In this document: positions 44,891 to 53,472 of the stretch, one piece after another
Layout of the letters: each line of letters begins with the position of its first letter
Position numbering within the stretch: the stretch's first letter is position 1
Source: Brevundimonas sp.
GTDB lineage: Bacteria > Pseudomonadota > Alphaproteobacteria > Caulobacterales > Caulobacteraceae
Length of the DNA: 64,000 nucleotides
Direction of reading: 5' to 3'
Assembly (NCBI GenBank): GCA_004296955.1
Contig: SCVB01000070.1
Coordinates: 1-64,000, forward strand
The notes under the pieces: generated by a model
Told to the model about the DNA's origin: nothing
The model's input: the letters and a program-made list of their open reading frames with translations, nothing else
Databases searched by the model: none
Position numbers and translations under genes: made by a program

Positions 44891-45983
44891 CCCCCCCGGA
44901 CTGAACCGCCGCGCCCTGCTCGCGGCGCCCCTCATCCTCGCGCCCTCGTCGCTGGCCGCCTGCGAACGCTTCGCCTCGGCCGAGGTCGCGCCCGGGCCTG
45001 ATGCGCCCCCGCTCAAATCCCTCGCCGACTTCCCCATCGGCGCCACCGGCATGACCGGACAGCTCGACGACCCCGTCTGGGTCGCCGCCATGCGTCGGGA
45101 CGTCGACCAGATCACCCCGGAATGGGAGTTGAAGCCCGAGCGCATCCTGCAACCGGGCTTCGCGTACGACTTCTCCGCCTCGGACCGGATGGTCGACTGG
45201 GGCCATGAACAGGGCCTGCGTGTCTTCGGCCACACCCTCGTCTGGTACTCACAGGGCCTGGACCAGTTCACCGACGCCCTGCCGACCGCCCGCTTCGCCG
45301 CCGAGTTCGACCGCTATGTCTCGACCGTGGCCGGACGCTACCGCGGCCGCATGGTCGGCTGGGATGTCGTGAACGAAGCCGTGGCCGAGGACGGCGACGG
45401 CCTGCGCGACTGCGTCTACGCCCGCAAGCTCGGCCCCGAGGCCTATATCGTCCGCGCCTTCGAACAGGCCCGCGCCGCCGATCCCGACGCGGTCCTGTTC
45501 CTCAACGACTACAATCTCGAGAACAATCCGCGGAAGGGCGCGACCTTCCTCCGGCTGGTCGAGCGGCTGCTGGCGCAGGGCGCGCCGATCGGCGGCATCG
45601 GAACCCAGTCGCACCTCGACATCGAGATTCCGGCCGGCCAGATCCGCGACTTCTTCCGCGACGCGGCCTCGCTCGGCCTGCCGATCCACGTCTCGGAGCT
45701 CGACTTCCCGATGCAGCGCGACGGGGGCCGGGCGCCCGACCTGCGCTCCACCGCCGACAGGCGCGCCCAGCAGGTCGCCCGCGTCGGCGAACTGGCCGAA
45801 GCCTTCATGGCCCTGCCCGCCCGCCAGCGCTTCGCCTTCACCACCTGGGGCCTGCGCGACAGCGACAGCTGGCTGGTCCGCGAAGAAGGCAAGAACCGCC
45901 CCAACGAAAGCGCCCTGCTGCTCGACGGCGAGGGACGCCCCAATCCGGCGTTTCAGGCGGTGGCGGGGGCGTTCGGCCGCTAG
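44880..45983 (+). CDS. Secreted endo-1,4-beta-xylanase, GH10
   Basis: 367 residues. Twin-arginine/lipoprotein-like signal (LNRRALLAAPLILAPSSLAAC). Acid/base Glu in GWDVVNEAVAEDG, nucleophile in PIHVSELDFPM, substrate HTLVWYSQ, and C-terminal WGLRDSDSWL. It hydrolyses xylan. GTG 44880 overlaps fliJ by 11 bp, an unexpected coupling to a flagellar operon. Its TAG is shared base for base with the convergent CinA-like gene stop (CTAG). Confidence 0.92.
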   Translation: MRADPPGLNRRALLAAPLILAPSSLAACERFASAEVAPGPDAPPLKSLADFPIGATGMTGQLDDPVWVAAMRRDVDQITPEWELKPERILQPGFAYDFSASDRMVDWGHEQGLRVFGHTLVWYSQGLDQFTDALPTARFAAEFDRYVSTVAGRYRGRMVGWDVVNEAVAEDGDGLRDCVYARKLGPEAYIVRAFEQARAADPDAVLFLNDYNLENNPRKGATFLRLVERLLAQGAPIGGIGTQSHLDIEIPAGQIRDFFRDAASLGLPIHVSELDFPMQRDGGRAPDLRSTADRRAQQVARVGELAEAFMALPARQRFAFTTWGLRDSDSWLVREEGKNRPNESALLLDGEGRPNPAFQAVAGAFGR

Positions 45984-46732
45984 GCCCGAACCGCCGCCAC
46001 GCCCGCCGCCGCCAGATCGGCCAGCAGGCGCTCCACCGCCGCCTCCACCTTCCCCGCGTCCCGTCCCCGCACCACCAGGATGGTCCCCGTCTCCCCGACC
46101 GAGCCGTGGCCGAACGGATAGCTGCCGAAGCTGATCTCGCGCTCCGCCTTCGCCGCGGCGGTCAGCAGGTCGGCGATGTCCCCCTCGCCCACGCCCGTCA
46201 CGCGTATCGTCCGCGCATGCACCACCGCCCCGGTGCGCAGCCGCGGCGCCACGTCCTCCAGCATGGCCGTCATGATCTTCGGCACCCCGGCCATGACGAA
46301 GACATTGCCGATCTGGAAGCCGGGCGCGTCGGTCACCGGATTGGCGATCAGCGTCCCGCCCTCGGGGATCCGCGCCATCCGCCGCCGCGGCGCGTTGAAG
46401 TCGTCGCCATAGCGCCGGGCCAGAATGGCCAGCGCCTCCGGATGCTCGGGCAGGGCCACGCCGAAGGCCGTCGCCACCGCATCGGCGGTGATGTCGTCAT
46501 GCGTCGGCCCGATGCCGCCGGTGGTGAAGACATAGTCGTGGCCCGCCCGCAGCGCGTTCAGCGCCTCGATGATCTGGCCCTTGCGGTCCCCGACCGTGCG
46601 CGCCTCCAGCAGGTCGATCCCCAGCGCTGCCAGGAAGCGGGCGATGGTGTTCAGATTGGTGTCCTGGGTCCGGCCGGACAGGACTTCGTCGCCGATAATG
46701 AGGACGGCGGCGGTGGGGGAGGATTCGCGCAT
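45980..46732 (-). CDS. CinA/MoaB-like molybdopterin-binding domain protein
   Basis: 250 residues of the competence/damage-inducible CinA N-terminal (MoCF-binding) family: VLIIGDEVLSGRTQDTNLN, FTTGGIGPTHDDITADAVA, MAGVPKIMTAML. No C-terminal nicotinamide-nucleotide deamidase (PncC) domain, so it is the stand-alone type. ATG 46732 is chosen; the frame runs on upstream without support. Confidence 0.9.
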   Translation of the reverse strand: MRESSPTAAVLIIGDEVLSGRTQDTNLNTIARFLAALGIDLLEARTVGDRKGQIIEALNALRAGHDYVFTTGGIGPTHDDITADAVATAFGVALPEHPEALAILARRYGDDFNAPRRRMARIPEGGTLIANPVTDAPGFQIGNVFVMAGVPKIMTAMLEDVAPRLRTGAVVHARTIRVTGVGEGDIADLLTAAAKAEREISFGSYPFGHGSVGETGTILVVRGRDAGKVEAAVERLLADLAAAGVAAVRA

Positions 46733-46840
46733 GGATGATCGTGTAGACTGTCGTCGACCGCCGGTCATCGTGTGGCCTTGAGCATCTGTGTTATGATGGC
46801 CATCTGAAACGCGCCTGCCCGCCTCCCCGAAAGCCTTCGC

Positions 46841-47665
46841 ATGTACGAGACCCCCGAACTGGACGACGACACCTTCGTCCGCACCCACGAGATCCGCGTC
46901 CATGAGGACGACGAGGCCTGGGAGGGCATGCGCGCGGCCGGCCGCCTGGTCGGCGCGGCGCTCGACATGATCACCCCCTTCGTGGTCCCCGGCGTGACCA
47001 CGGGCGAGCTCGACGACCGCATCCGCGAGTTCACCCTCGACCACGGCGCCCTGCCGGCCTGTCTCGGCTACAAGGGCTATGAGAAGACCATCTGCACCTC
47101 GATCAACCACGTGGTCTGCCACGGCATTCCGGGCGACCGGGTGCTGAAGGACGGCGACATCGTCAACATCGACCACACCGTCATCGTCGACGGCTGGCAC
47201 GGCGACTCCAGCCGGATGTACCCCGTCGGCGAGATCAACGCCCGCGCCCGCAAGCTGATCGACGTCACCTATGACTCGCTCGAGGCCGGGCTGGCGATGA
47301 TCAAGCCGGGGAACACCTTCGGCGACATCGGCTACGCCATCCAGCAGGTGGTCGAGGCCAACCGTATGTCGGTCGTGCGCGACTTCTGCGGCCACGGCAT
47401 CGGCCGGTTGTTCCACGACAGCCCCAACGTCCTGCACTACGGCCGTCGCGGCGAGGGCGCGACGCTCAAGGCCGGCATGTTCTTCACCGTCGAACCGATG
47501 GTGAACCTGGGCAAGCCGCACGTGAAGGTCCTGTCCGACGGCTGGACCGCCGTGACCCGTGACAAATCCCTCTCGGCCCAGTGCGAACACAGCTGCGGCG
47601 TGACCGAGACCGGCGTGGAGCTGTTCAGCGCCAGCCCGGCGGGGCTGTTCCGACCGAAATTCTAG
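46841..47665 (+). CDS. map: Methionine aminopeptidase, type I
   Basis: 274 residues. Metal ligands in [38 protein letters not shown] and FTVEPMVN, with SAQCEHS at the end. Removes N-terminal Met. An N-terminal extension of about 25 residues precedes the catalytic core. radC follows 31 bp downstream. Confidence 0.96.
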   Translation: MYETPELDDDTFVRTHEIRVHEDDEAWEGMRAAGRLVGAALDMITPFVVPGVTTGELDDRIREFTLDHGALPACLGYKGYEKTICTSINHVVCHGIPGDRVLKDGDIVNIDHTVIVDGWHGDSSRMYPVGEINARARKLIDVTYDSLEAGLAMIKPGNTFGDIGYAIQQVVEANRMSVVRDFCGHGIGRLFHDSPNVLHYGRRGEGATLKAGMFFTVEPMVNLGKPHVKVLSDGWTAVTRDKSLSAQCEHSCGVTETGVELFSASPAGLFRPKF

Positions 47666-47696
47666 GATAGGCTGTGCGCTCCCGAGAGGGAGCGCC

Positions 47697-48425
47697 ATGC
47701 TCGAACCGTCGCCTGAAAAGCCGAAGGCTCCCCATCACGCGGGCCACCGCGAACGCCTGCGCGACCGCGCCCGCGGTGCCGGCATCCACCATCTGCCCGA
47801 CTACGAACTGCTCGAACTCTTCCTGTTCCGCAGCCAGCCGCAAGGCGACGTCAAGCCGATCGCCAAGGCCCTGCTGGCCCGGTTCGGCTCGCTGGCCGCG
47901 GTGCTCGCCGCGCCGGTCGAGGACCTGATCACGGTCCGGGCCGAAGACGCACGCGGCCGATCGAAGGGCGTCGGCGCCGAAACCGCCCTCGACCTCGCCG
48001 CCCTGCACGAGGTCGCCCGCCGGGTCATCAAGGAGGAGGCGAACAAGCGCACCGTCATCTCGTCCTGGACCGCCCTCGTCGCCTATGTCCGGCTGTCGCT
48101 GCAGCACGAGGCGCGCGAGCAGTTCCGGGTCCTCTACCTCGACAATCGCAACCAGTTGATCCTCGACGAAATCCAGAATCGCGGCACCGTCGACCATGCC
48201 CCGGTCTATCCGCGCGAGGTGGTGCGCCGGGCGCTGGAGCTGTCGGCCAAGTCGATGATCATCGTCCACAACCACCCGTCCGGCGACCCGACCCCGTCCC
48301 GGCCCGACATCGCCATGACGCGTCAGGTGATCGAGGCCGCCCGCGCCCTCGACCTCAGCGTCCACGACCATCTGATCGTCGGCCGCGACGGGGTGGCCAG
48401 CTTCAAACAGCTGGGGCTGATGTAG
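47697..48425 (+). CDS. radC: RadC family JAB/MPN protein
   Basis: 242 residues. N-terminal UPF0758 helical part ([30 protein letters not shown]) and a JAB metalloprotease-like C terminus with [11 protein letters not shown] and [20 protein letters not shown]. The historic DNA-repair role of RadC is disputed. Start follows GGGAG. Downstream of map. Confidence 0.93.
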   Translation: MLEPSPEKPKAPHHAGHRERLRDRARGAGIHHLPDYELLELFLFRSQPQGDVKPIAKALLARFGSLAAVLAAPVEDLITVRAEDARGRSKGVGAETALDLAALHEVARRVIKEEANKRTVISSWTALVAYVRLSLQHEAREQFRVLYLDNRNQLILDEIQNRGTVDHAPVYPREVVRRALELSAKSMIIVHNHPSGDPTPSRPDIAMTRQVIEAARALDLSVHDHLIVGRDGVASFKQLGLM

Positions 48426-48428
48426 GCG

Positions 48429-48854
48429 TCAGGCCCTGAAGCGGTCCTGCAGCGCCGAGCACATCCAGTAGAGCGTTGGGGGGGCCAGCGAGCACTCCTG
48501 TTCGGTGACCCCCCTGCAAAGCCAGTAGCCGTTGCCGGCGACCAGCCCGCAATTCCGTGTCGTCAGCGCCTGACAGAATTGATAGTTGCCGCCCTCGATC
48601 AGGCCGCACTGGCGCTCCAGGACGCCCTTGCAGAACCAGTACTCCTCGGAATCCGAGGTGAGTCCGCAATCCCCGTCCTCGAGCGCCTTGCACAGCCAGT
48701 ACTGCGATTGCTCGACGACGCCGCAAGCGGACCCGGCCTGACCGCCCGGGCTGGCTTCGGTTCCGCCGCCCCGAACCGCCGACAGGGCGGCAGTGGCCGG
48801 CGCCGTCGCCAGCACAAGGGCGAACAACACGGAAAGCAGTCGACTGACGGCCAT
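48429..48854 (-). CDS. Secreted protein with five tandem cysteine repeats
   Basis: 141 residues, not recognised. Signal peptide MAVSRLLSVLFALVLATAPATA, then five ~20-residue units of the form C-G-L-x(5-7)-Y-W-x-C-x-A/G-L/V-x(4): units start at C44, C63, C83, C102 and C121. The ten cysteines fall at 44/55, 63/75, 83/94, 102/113, 121/132, spaced alternately 11-12 and 8 residues. A regular disulfide or metal-binding ladder is implied. ATG 48854 starts the signal peptide. Convergent with radC (3-bp gap). Confidence 0.72.
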   Translation of the reverse strand: MAVSRLLSVLFALVLATAPATAALSAVRGGGTEASPGGQAGSACGVVEQSQYWLCKALEDGDCGLTSDSEEYWFCKGVLERQCGLIEGGNYQFCQALTTRNCGLVAGNGYWLCRGVTEQECSLAPPTLYWMCSALQDRFRA

Positions 48855-49021
48855 GTTTTGATCCCCCGCGCCACCGTCCCGCAACGCAGGGACGAACCTG
48901 CACCGGAAGGCCGCCCTCGGACAATCGGCAATTCCTGACGACAGCGTCATGCCCGTTTAAGGGCCCGGAATTCGGGGGTAGGCTCAGCTCTTCGATGATC
49001 GGCCGAAGGCATCTGACCCTG

Positions 49022-50029
49022 ATGGAAAACAGCCCGTTCGCAGTGTCCCGCCGAAGTCTGCTGGCCGCCGTTCCGGTCGCGACCGTCGCCGGCGCGGCCG
49101 CCGCCCGGGACGCAGCCGCCCCCGCCGTCATGGTCTCGACCTGGGACTTCGGCGCCGCCGCCAACGCCGCCGGCATGGCCGCGCGAGCGAACGGCGGCTC
49201 GGCGCTCGACATGGTCGAGGCCGGCGGGCGCGTGGCCGAGGCGGACGAGACCAATTCCTCTGTCGGTTACGGCGGCCTGCCGGACCGCGACGGGCGCGTG
49301 ACGCTGGACGCCTGCGTCATGACCTGGGCCGGGGACATCGGCGCGGTCTGCGCACTGGAGGACGTGGTCCACGCCGTCTCGGTGGCCCGCCGGGTCATGG
49401 AGCGGACGCCCCACGTCATGCTGGTCGGAGAGGGCGCCCGGACCTTCGCCCTCGAACAGGGCTTCGAGCCGCAGACCCTGTTGACGCCCCGCGCCGAGGC
49501 GGCCTGGCGCGAATGGCTGACGACGGCGAACTACGCCCCACGCCCCAACAGCGAGAACAGCGACTGGCGGTCCATGCCGGGCGGGCCGAACAACCACGAC
49601 ACCATCGGCCTGCTGGCGATCGGCCCGGACCAGCGCATGGCCGGGGCCTGCACCACCTCGGGCATGGCCTTCAAGCTGCGCGGCCGGGTCGGCGACAGCC
49701 CGATCATCGGGGCCGGCCTCTATGTCGACGACGAGGTCGGCGGCGCCACCGCCACCGGCGTCGGGGAGGACGTGGTCCGCGTCGCCGGGGCCCACTCGGT
49801 CGTCGAGGCCATGCGCCACGGCCTCGATCCGACCGCCGCCTGCCGCAGCGTGATCGAGCGGCTGGCCCGCCTGCGCGGGACGAAGGTGGCGGGATCGCAG
49901 GTCGCCCTGCTGGCGCTGGACAAGGCGGGCCGCGCCGGGGCATTCGCCCTCCAGCCCGGCTTCACATTCGCCGTCACCGACGCCGCCGGCCGGACGCGGA
50001 TCGAACCTGCGGGAGCCCTGTTCGCATGA
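49022..50029 (+). CDS. Glycosylasparaginase (N4-(beta-N-acetylglucosaminyl)-L-asparaginase)
   Basis: 335 residues, Ntn-hydrolase of the T2 family. Self-cleavage and nucleophile at NNHDTIGLLAIG, ligand loop TTSGMAFKLRGRVGDSPI, and GAGLYVDDEVGGATATGVGE. Twin-arginine signal (VSRRSLLAAVPVATVAGAA). ATG 49022 preferred, GAAGG upstream; 48995 is an alternative. It removes Asn-linked GlcNAc from peptides, a scavenging role. Confidence 0.92.
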   Translation: MENSPFAVSRRSLLAAVPVATVAGAAAARDAAAPAVMVSTWDFGAAANAAGMAARANGGSALDMVEAGGRVAEADETNSSVGYGGLPDRDGRVTLDACVMTWAGDIGAVCALEDVVHAVSVARRVMERTPHVMLVGEGARTFALEQGFEPQTLLTPRAEAAWREWLTTANYAPRPNSENSDWRSMPGGPNNHDTIGLLAIGPDQRMAGACTTSGMAFKLRGRVGDSPIIGAGLYVDDEVGGATATGVGEDVVRVAGAHSVVEAMRHGLDPTAACRSVIERLARLRGTKVAGSQVALLALDKAGRAGAFALQPGFTFAVTDAAGRTRIEPAGALFA

Positions 50030-50541
50030 CCACCCTGATCACCGAACGCCTCACCCTGACGCCCGTCGGCCCGGGCGATCTGGACGACCTCGTCGCCCTC
50101 TGGGGCGACCCGGACTTCGCCACCGCCATCTTCCCGGCGCCGCTGAGTTCCGAGGACGTCTGGTTCCGACTGCTGCGCGACATCGGCCACTGGGAGGCGC
50201 TGGGCTACGGCAACTGGGCCATCCGCGAGACGGCGACGGGCGACTATGTCGGCAGCGTGGGCGTGCTCGACTACCGTCGCATCCTGAACCCGCCCTTCGA
50301 CGCGCCCGAACTGGGCTGGGGCGTCGCCCCGCGCTTCCAGGGCAAGGGCCTGGCCTTCGAGGCCGTCTCGGCCGCCCTGGCCTGGTGCGACGACACGCTC
50401 AACGCCCGGCGCACCGTCTGCATGATCTCACCCGACAACGCCCCGTCGCACGCCCTTGCGGGACGGGCGGGCTACGCGCCTTATGCCGAGACGACCTACA
50501 AGGATGCGCCGGTCGTGTTGCTGGAGCGCCTGTCGGCCTGA
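50026..50541 (+). CDS. GNAT N-acetyltransferase (RimJ/RimL type)
   Basis: 171 residues. TERLTLTPVGPGDLDDLVALW, LGWGVAPRFQGKGLAFEAVSA and ISPDNAPSHALAGRAGYAP are the conserved GNAT blocks, the middle one the acetyl-CoA loop. ATG 50026 overlaps the preceding stop by 4 bp. Substrate unknown. Confidence 0.92.
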   Translation: MTTLITERLTLTPVGPGDLDDLVALWGDPDFATAIFPAPLSSEDVWFRLLRDIGHWEALGYGNWAIRETATGDYVGSVGVLDYRRILNPPFDAPELGWGVAPRFQGKGLAFEAVSAALAWCDDTLNARRTVCMISPDNAPSHALAGRAGYAPYAETTYKDAPVVLLERLSA

Positions 50542-50554
50542 GGAGCAGAAGCCG

Positions 50555-51034
50555 TTGCCCGATCCCGACTATGCCGCCTGGTTCCGGGCCTATGCGGACG
50601 CCTACACCCGCTCGCTCGGCGGGGCGGTCCAGGTCGAGACCATCCGGTCCTTCTTCGCGGAAACCGTCCTGGCGCTCGGAACGGACGGCTCGCTCAATCC
50701 GGCAGACACAGGCGGCGACGCCTTCGCCGGGATGCTGGAAGGACTGTACAGCTTCAGCCGGGCCATCGGCACGCGCCGGATGGAGGTCGAGCGGGTCGAA
50801 ATCTCGCCGCTGTACGAGAAGCACGACCGGGTGCGCGTCTTCTACAGGGCCGACTACGCAAGGCCGGACGGCAGCGCCGTCAGCATCCCGTTCGACGTGG
50901 TCTATCTGGTGCAACAGCGAGCCGGCGGACCGGCCATCTTCGCCTTCATCGCCGGCGACGAGATGGCTCTGTACCGTCGGCACGGGCTTGTCGACGAAGA
51001 CGGCGCTCCCCTCCCGCGCGTAGCCCCCCATTAA
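50555..51034 (+). CDS. SnoaL/NTF2-like small protein
   Basis: 159 residues starting with TTG 50555, supported by AGGAG ten bases upstream. Body resembles NTF2-like folds (YTRSLGGAVQVETIRSFFAE, MEVERVEISPLYEKHDRVRV FYRADY) but no catalytic residues are clear. Probably cotranscribed with the GNAT gene. Confidence 0.65.
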   Translation: MPDPDYAAWFRAYADAYTRSLGGAVQVETIRSFFAETVLALGTDGSLNPADTGGDAFAGMLEGLYSFSRAIGTRRMEVERVEISPLYEKHDRVRVFYRADYARPDGSAVSIPFDVVYLVQQRAGGPAIFAFIAGDEMALYRRHGLVDEDGAPLPRVAPH

Positions 51035-51080
51035 GGTTTACGCGCCATCATCTCCGGCGAACCCGGAGACCGCTTCTTCC

Positions 51081-51320
51081 ATGCCCATGCCCGTCGAAAC
51101 GCTTCGCGGCCATCTGACCGAAGCCTTTCCCGACGCCGAGATCGTCATCGACGATCTGGCCGGAGACGGCGACCACTATCGCGCCCGTATCGTCTCGACG
51201 GCGTTCGAAGGCCTGTCGCGCGTCGCCAGGTACCGACTCGTCCACGCGGCCCTGAAGGGTCAGATGGGCGGCGAACTTCATGCCCTGACGTTTGAAACCT
51301 CGACGCCGGCGGGAGACTGA
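51081..51320 (+). CDS. bolA: BolA family protein
   Basis: 79 residues of BolA: VETLRGHLTEAFPDAEIVIDDL, GDGDHYRARIVSTAFEGLSRV and ARYRLVHAALKGQMGGELHAL, with the conserved His in HALTF. BolA binds monothiol glutaredoxin with a shared Fe-S cluster. A 7-bp-stem hairpin (51051-51069) precedes the start. grxD follows after an AKR-like gene. Confidence 0.9.
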   Translation: MPMPVETLRGHLTEAFPDAEIVIDDLAGDGDHYRARIVSTAFEGLSRVARYRLVHAALKGQMGGELHALTFETSTPAGD

Positions 51321-51324
51321 CACC

Positions 51325-52245
51325 ATGCGCTACCGTCCCTTCGGCCTCGCCGGACAGGCCGTTTCCTGCCTGACCCTCAGCCTCGGCGCCCGCGACATCG
51401 CCGGCGGCCCGGAGGCGGGCCGTGAACTGATCTATTCGGCGCTCGAAGCCGGCATCAACTCCTACCGCCTCGAGACCGCCGATCCGGTGCTGGCCGAGGT
51501 GCTCGGCGAGGCGCTGCAGCATGTCGACCGCAAGCTGGTGCAGGTCTCCCTGACGCTTGGCGCCGGGGACGGCCGCCGGGGTTCGGATCGCGACTTCTCC
51601 GCCCAGGGCATCACCTCGGCCATCGACAAGGCCCTGCACGCCTCAGGCCTCGGCTATTTCGACCTCGCCATCCTCGACGAGCCCGGCGACCACGAACTGC
51701 CGCAGTCTACCCTCAATGCGCTCAAGGCCCTGCGCGCCACCGAGCGGGTGCGGCTGCTGGGCATCTCGGGCGACGGCGAGGTCATGGACACCTATGTCTC
51801 GACCGGAGCCTTCGACGTCCTGGCCACGCCCTTCCACGTCAACGCCAGCTGGCAGGTCCGGTCGCGCCTCCGCGCCGCCCGCGAAAGCGACATGGCCATC
51901 TTCGTCTACGGCTATTTCCCCGACAGCCTGAACACGGCGAAAAAGGCCGCGACCGTGCATGTTCCGAAGAAGGGCCTGTTCGGCTTCGGCGCCGCGCCCA
52001 AGCCCAAGGAAGGTCCGCTGGCGCACGCGGGCACCTTCGCCTTCCTGCACCGCACCAACAACTGGACCGCCGAGGCCATCTGCCTGGCCTACGCCCTGAC
52101 CGATCCTTCGGTGTCCAGCGTGATGATCGAAGCCAGCGACGTCGAGCGGCTCAACACCCTGTCCCAGGTGCCCGACCGCGACATGCCGCCGGGCCTGGCC
52201 GCCCAGATCGAGATGGCCCGGGTGGCCGGCGCCAAGGCAGCGTGA
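51325..52245 (+). CDS. Degenerate aldo/keto reductase family protein
   Basis: 306 residues of the AKR superfamily (ISGDGEVMDTYVSTGAFDVLAT, CLAYALTDPSVSSVMIEASDVERL). The usual catalytic Tyr in DTAxxYGxSE and Lys are not conserved in the N-terminal block INSYRLETADPVLAEVLGEAL, so activity is doubtful. ATG 51325 is the start. Lies 4 bp after bolA and before grxD. Confidence 0.78.
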   Translation: MRYRPFGLAGQAVSCLTLSLGARDIAGGPEAGRELIYSALEAGINSYRLETADPVLAEVLGEALQHVDRKLVQVSLTLGAGDGRRGSDRDFSAQGITSAIDKALHASGLGYFDLAILDEPGDHELPQSTLNALKALRATERVRLLGISGDGEVMDTYVSTGAFDVLATPFHVNASWQVRSRLRAARESDMAIFVYGYFPDSLNTAKKAATVHVPKKGLFGFGAAPKPKEGPLAHAGTFAFLHRTNNWTAEAICLAYALTDPSVSSVMIEASDVERLNTLSQVPDRDMPPGLAAQIEMARVAGAKAA

Positions 52246-52308
52246 CGCCGCGTCGCCCTTGACCCGCACGCGCCCGGTCCATACCTGACGGCCTTCACCG
52301 AAAGGCCA

Positions 52309-52677
52309 GTGTCCGTGACCGATCAAGCCGCCCAAGCCAACCCCGTCCACGCCTTCATCGCCGATACGGTGAAGGACCACGCCGTGGTTCTGTTCATGAA
52401 GGGGTCGCCCGACGCGCCGCGCTGCGGCTTCTCCTCGCTGGCGGTGCAGATCCTCGACCACATCGGCGCGGACTTCGTCGGCGTCGACGTGCTGCAGGAC
52501 GAGGCCCTGCGCGACGGCATCAAGACCTTCAGCGACTGGCCGACCATTCCCCAGCTCTATGTGAAGGGCGAATTCGTCGGCGGCTCAGACATCGTGCGCG
52601 AGATGTTCAATGCCGGCGAGCTCCAGGCCCTGATGGCCGAAAAGGGCGTGCCGCTCGGCGAGCAGGCCGAGGCCTGA
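52309..52677 (+). CDS. grxD: Monothiol glutaredoxin (Grx4/GrxD)
   Basis: 122 residues. Active-site CGFS in APRCGFSSLAVQIL, glutathione pocket WPTIPQLYVKGEFVGGSDIV. Carries Fe-S clusters and partners with BolA. GTG 52309 or, better spaced from AAAGG, GTG 52315 could start. Its TGA overlaps the thioesterase ATG by one base. Confidence 0.92.
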   Translation: MSVTDQAAQANPVHAFIADTVKDHAVVLFMKGSPDAPRCGFSSLAVQILDHIGADFVGVDVLQDEALRDGIKTFSDWPTIPQLYVKGEFVGGSDIVREMFNAGELQALMAEKGVPLGEQAEA

Positions 52678-53102
52678 TGGCGCGCGCGGTCCTCGAACCC
52701 CGCGCCGACCGCGAAATCTTCGTCGTGCCGCTGACGGTCCGCCCGGAACACATCGACGACAATGGCCACGTCAACAACGTCGTCTATGTCGGCTGGCTGC
52801 AGGACGCCGGCACGGCGCACTGGAACGCCCGGTTCGACGAGGCGACCCGCGCCCGCTGGTCCTGGGTCGCCACCCGCCATGAGGTCGACTATTTCCGCCC
52901 CCTGCCGCCGGAGGCGCAGGGCGTCGTGGCCCGCACCTGGGTCGGCGACCCTCACGGCCCGCGATTCAACCGCTATGTCCGGATCGAGGACGGCGAAGGC
53001 CGCGTCTGCGCCCAGGGCGTGTCCGAATGGGTGCTGGTCGACGCTGTGACCATGCGGCCGCATCGCATCCCGGCGACTATGCTTGAGGCGTTCCAGCGAT
53101 AG
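52677..53102 (+). CDS. Hotdog thioesterase (4HBT)
   Basis: 141 residues. Catalytic-type IDDNGHVNNVVYVGWLQDAG and ATRHEVDYFRPLPPE of the acyl-CoA/acyl-ACP thioesterase family. The TGATG overlap couples it to grxD. Substrate chain length not predictable. Confidence 0.9.
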   Translation: MARAVLEPRADREIFVVPLTVRPEHIDDNGHVNNVVYVGWLQDAGTAHWNARFDEATRARWSWVATRHEVDYFRPLPPEAQGVVARTWVGDPHGPRFNRYVRIEDGEGRVCAQGVSEWVLVDAVTMRPHRIPATMLEAFQR

Positions 53103-53256
53103 CGGTTCTGCGGTTCTGAATCTCGGCCCGGGCGGCCAGACGACGCCATTGCAGCGCCAGCCTGGCGAACTCGTCCTGGACGTCCGGCGGATGCGGTTCC
53201 GCCGCCCGCTGTTCCAGCTCCGCCGCCTTGGCCAGGCACTGCTCGACCGTGAACAT
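53077..53256 (-). CDS. Small conserved hypothetical protein
   Basis: 59 residues beginning MFTVEQCLAKAAELEQRAAE, with LALQWRRLAARAEIQN at the end, a pattern common to short alphaproteobacterial proteins of unknown role. ATG 53256 is taken as the start. The 3' end overlaps the thioesterase gene by 26 bp on the opposite strand. Confidence 0.65.
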   Translation of the reverse strand: MFTVEQCLAKAAELEQRAAEPHPPDVQDEFARLALQWRRLAARAEIQNRRTAIAGTPQA

Positions 53257-53374
53257 GGCTGCGCAACAACGTTTTTCAGAAAATGGTTCCAGCACCAACT
53301 TTTGGTTGCAACAATCACCTACTCGCCGATTCCGTGCTGCACTCTCCGTGTTTGGTGGTATTTCTGCGCCTGAC

Positions 53375-53399
53375 GAAGCCCCGCGAGCACCGGGGCTTC
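53375..53399. terminator. Hairpin upstream of HisKA_2 kinase gene
   Basis: Stem GAAGCCCCG/CGGGGCTTC (9 bp) with a 7-base loop, in the 216-bp gap. No T-run. It may be an attenuator or terminator ahead of the kinase gene. Confidence 0.35.
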
Positions 53400-53472
53400 T
53401 GGCGTCGCCAACAAAGCAGACGGGTATGACTTCCGCCCTGGAAGCCTCCGGTAACCATTCGGAGGGCCAGCC

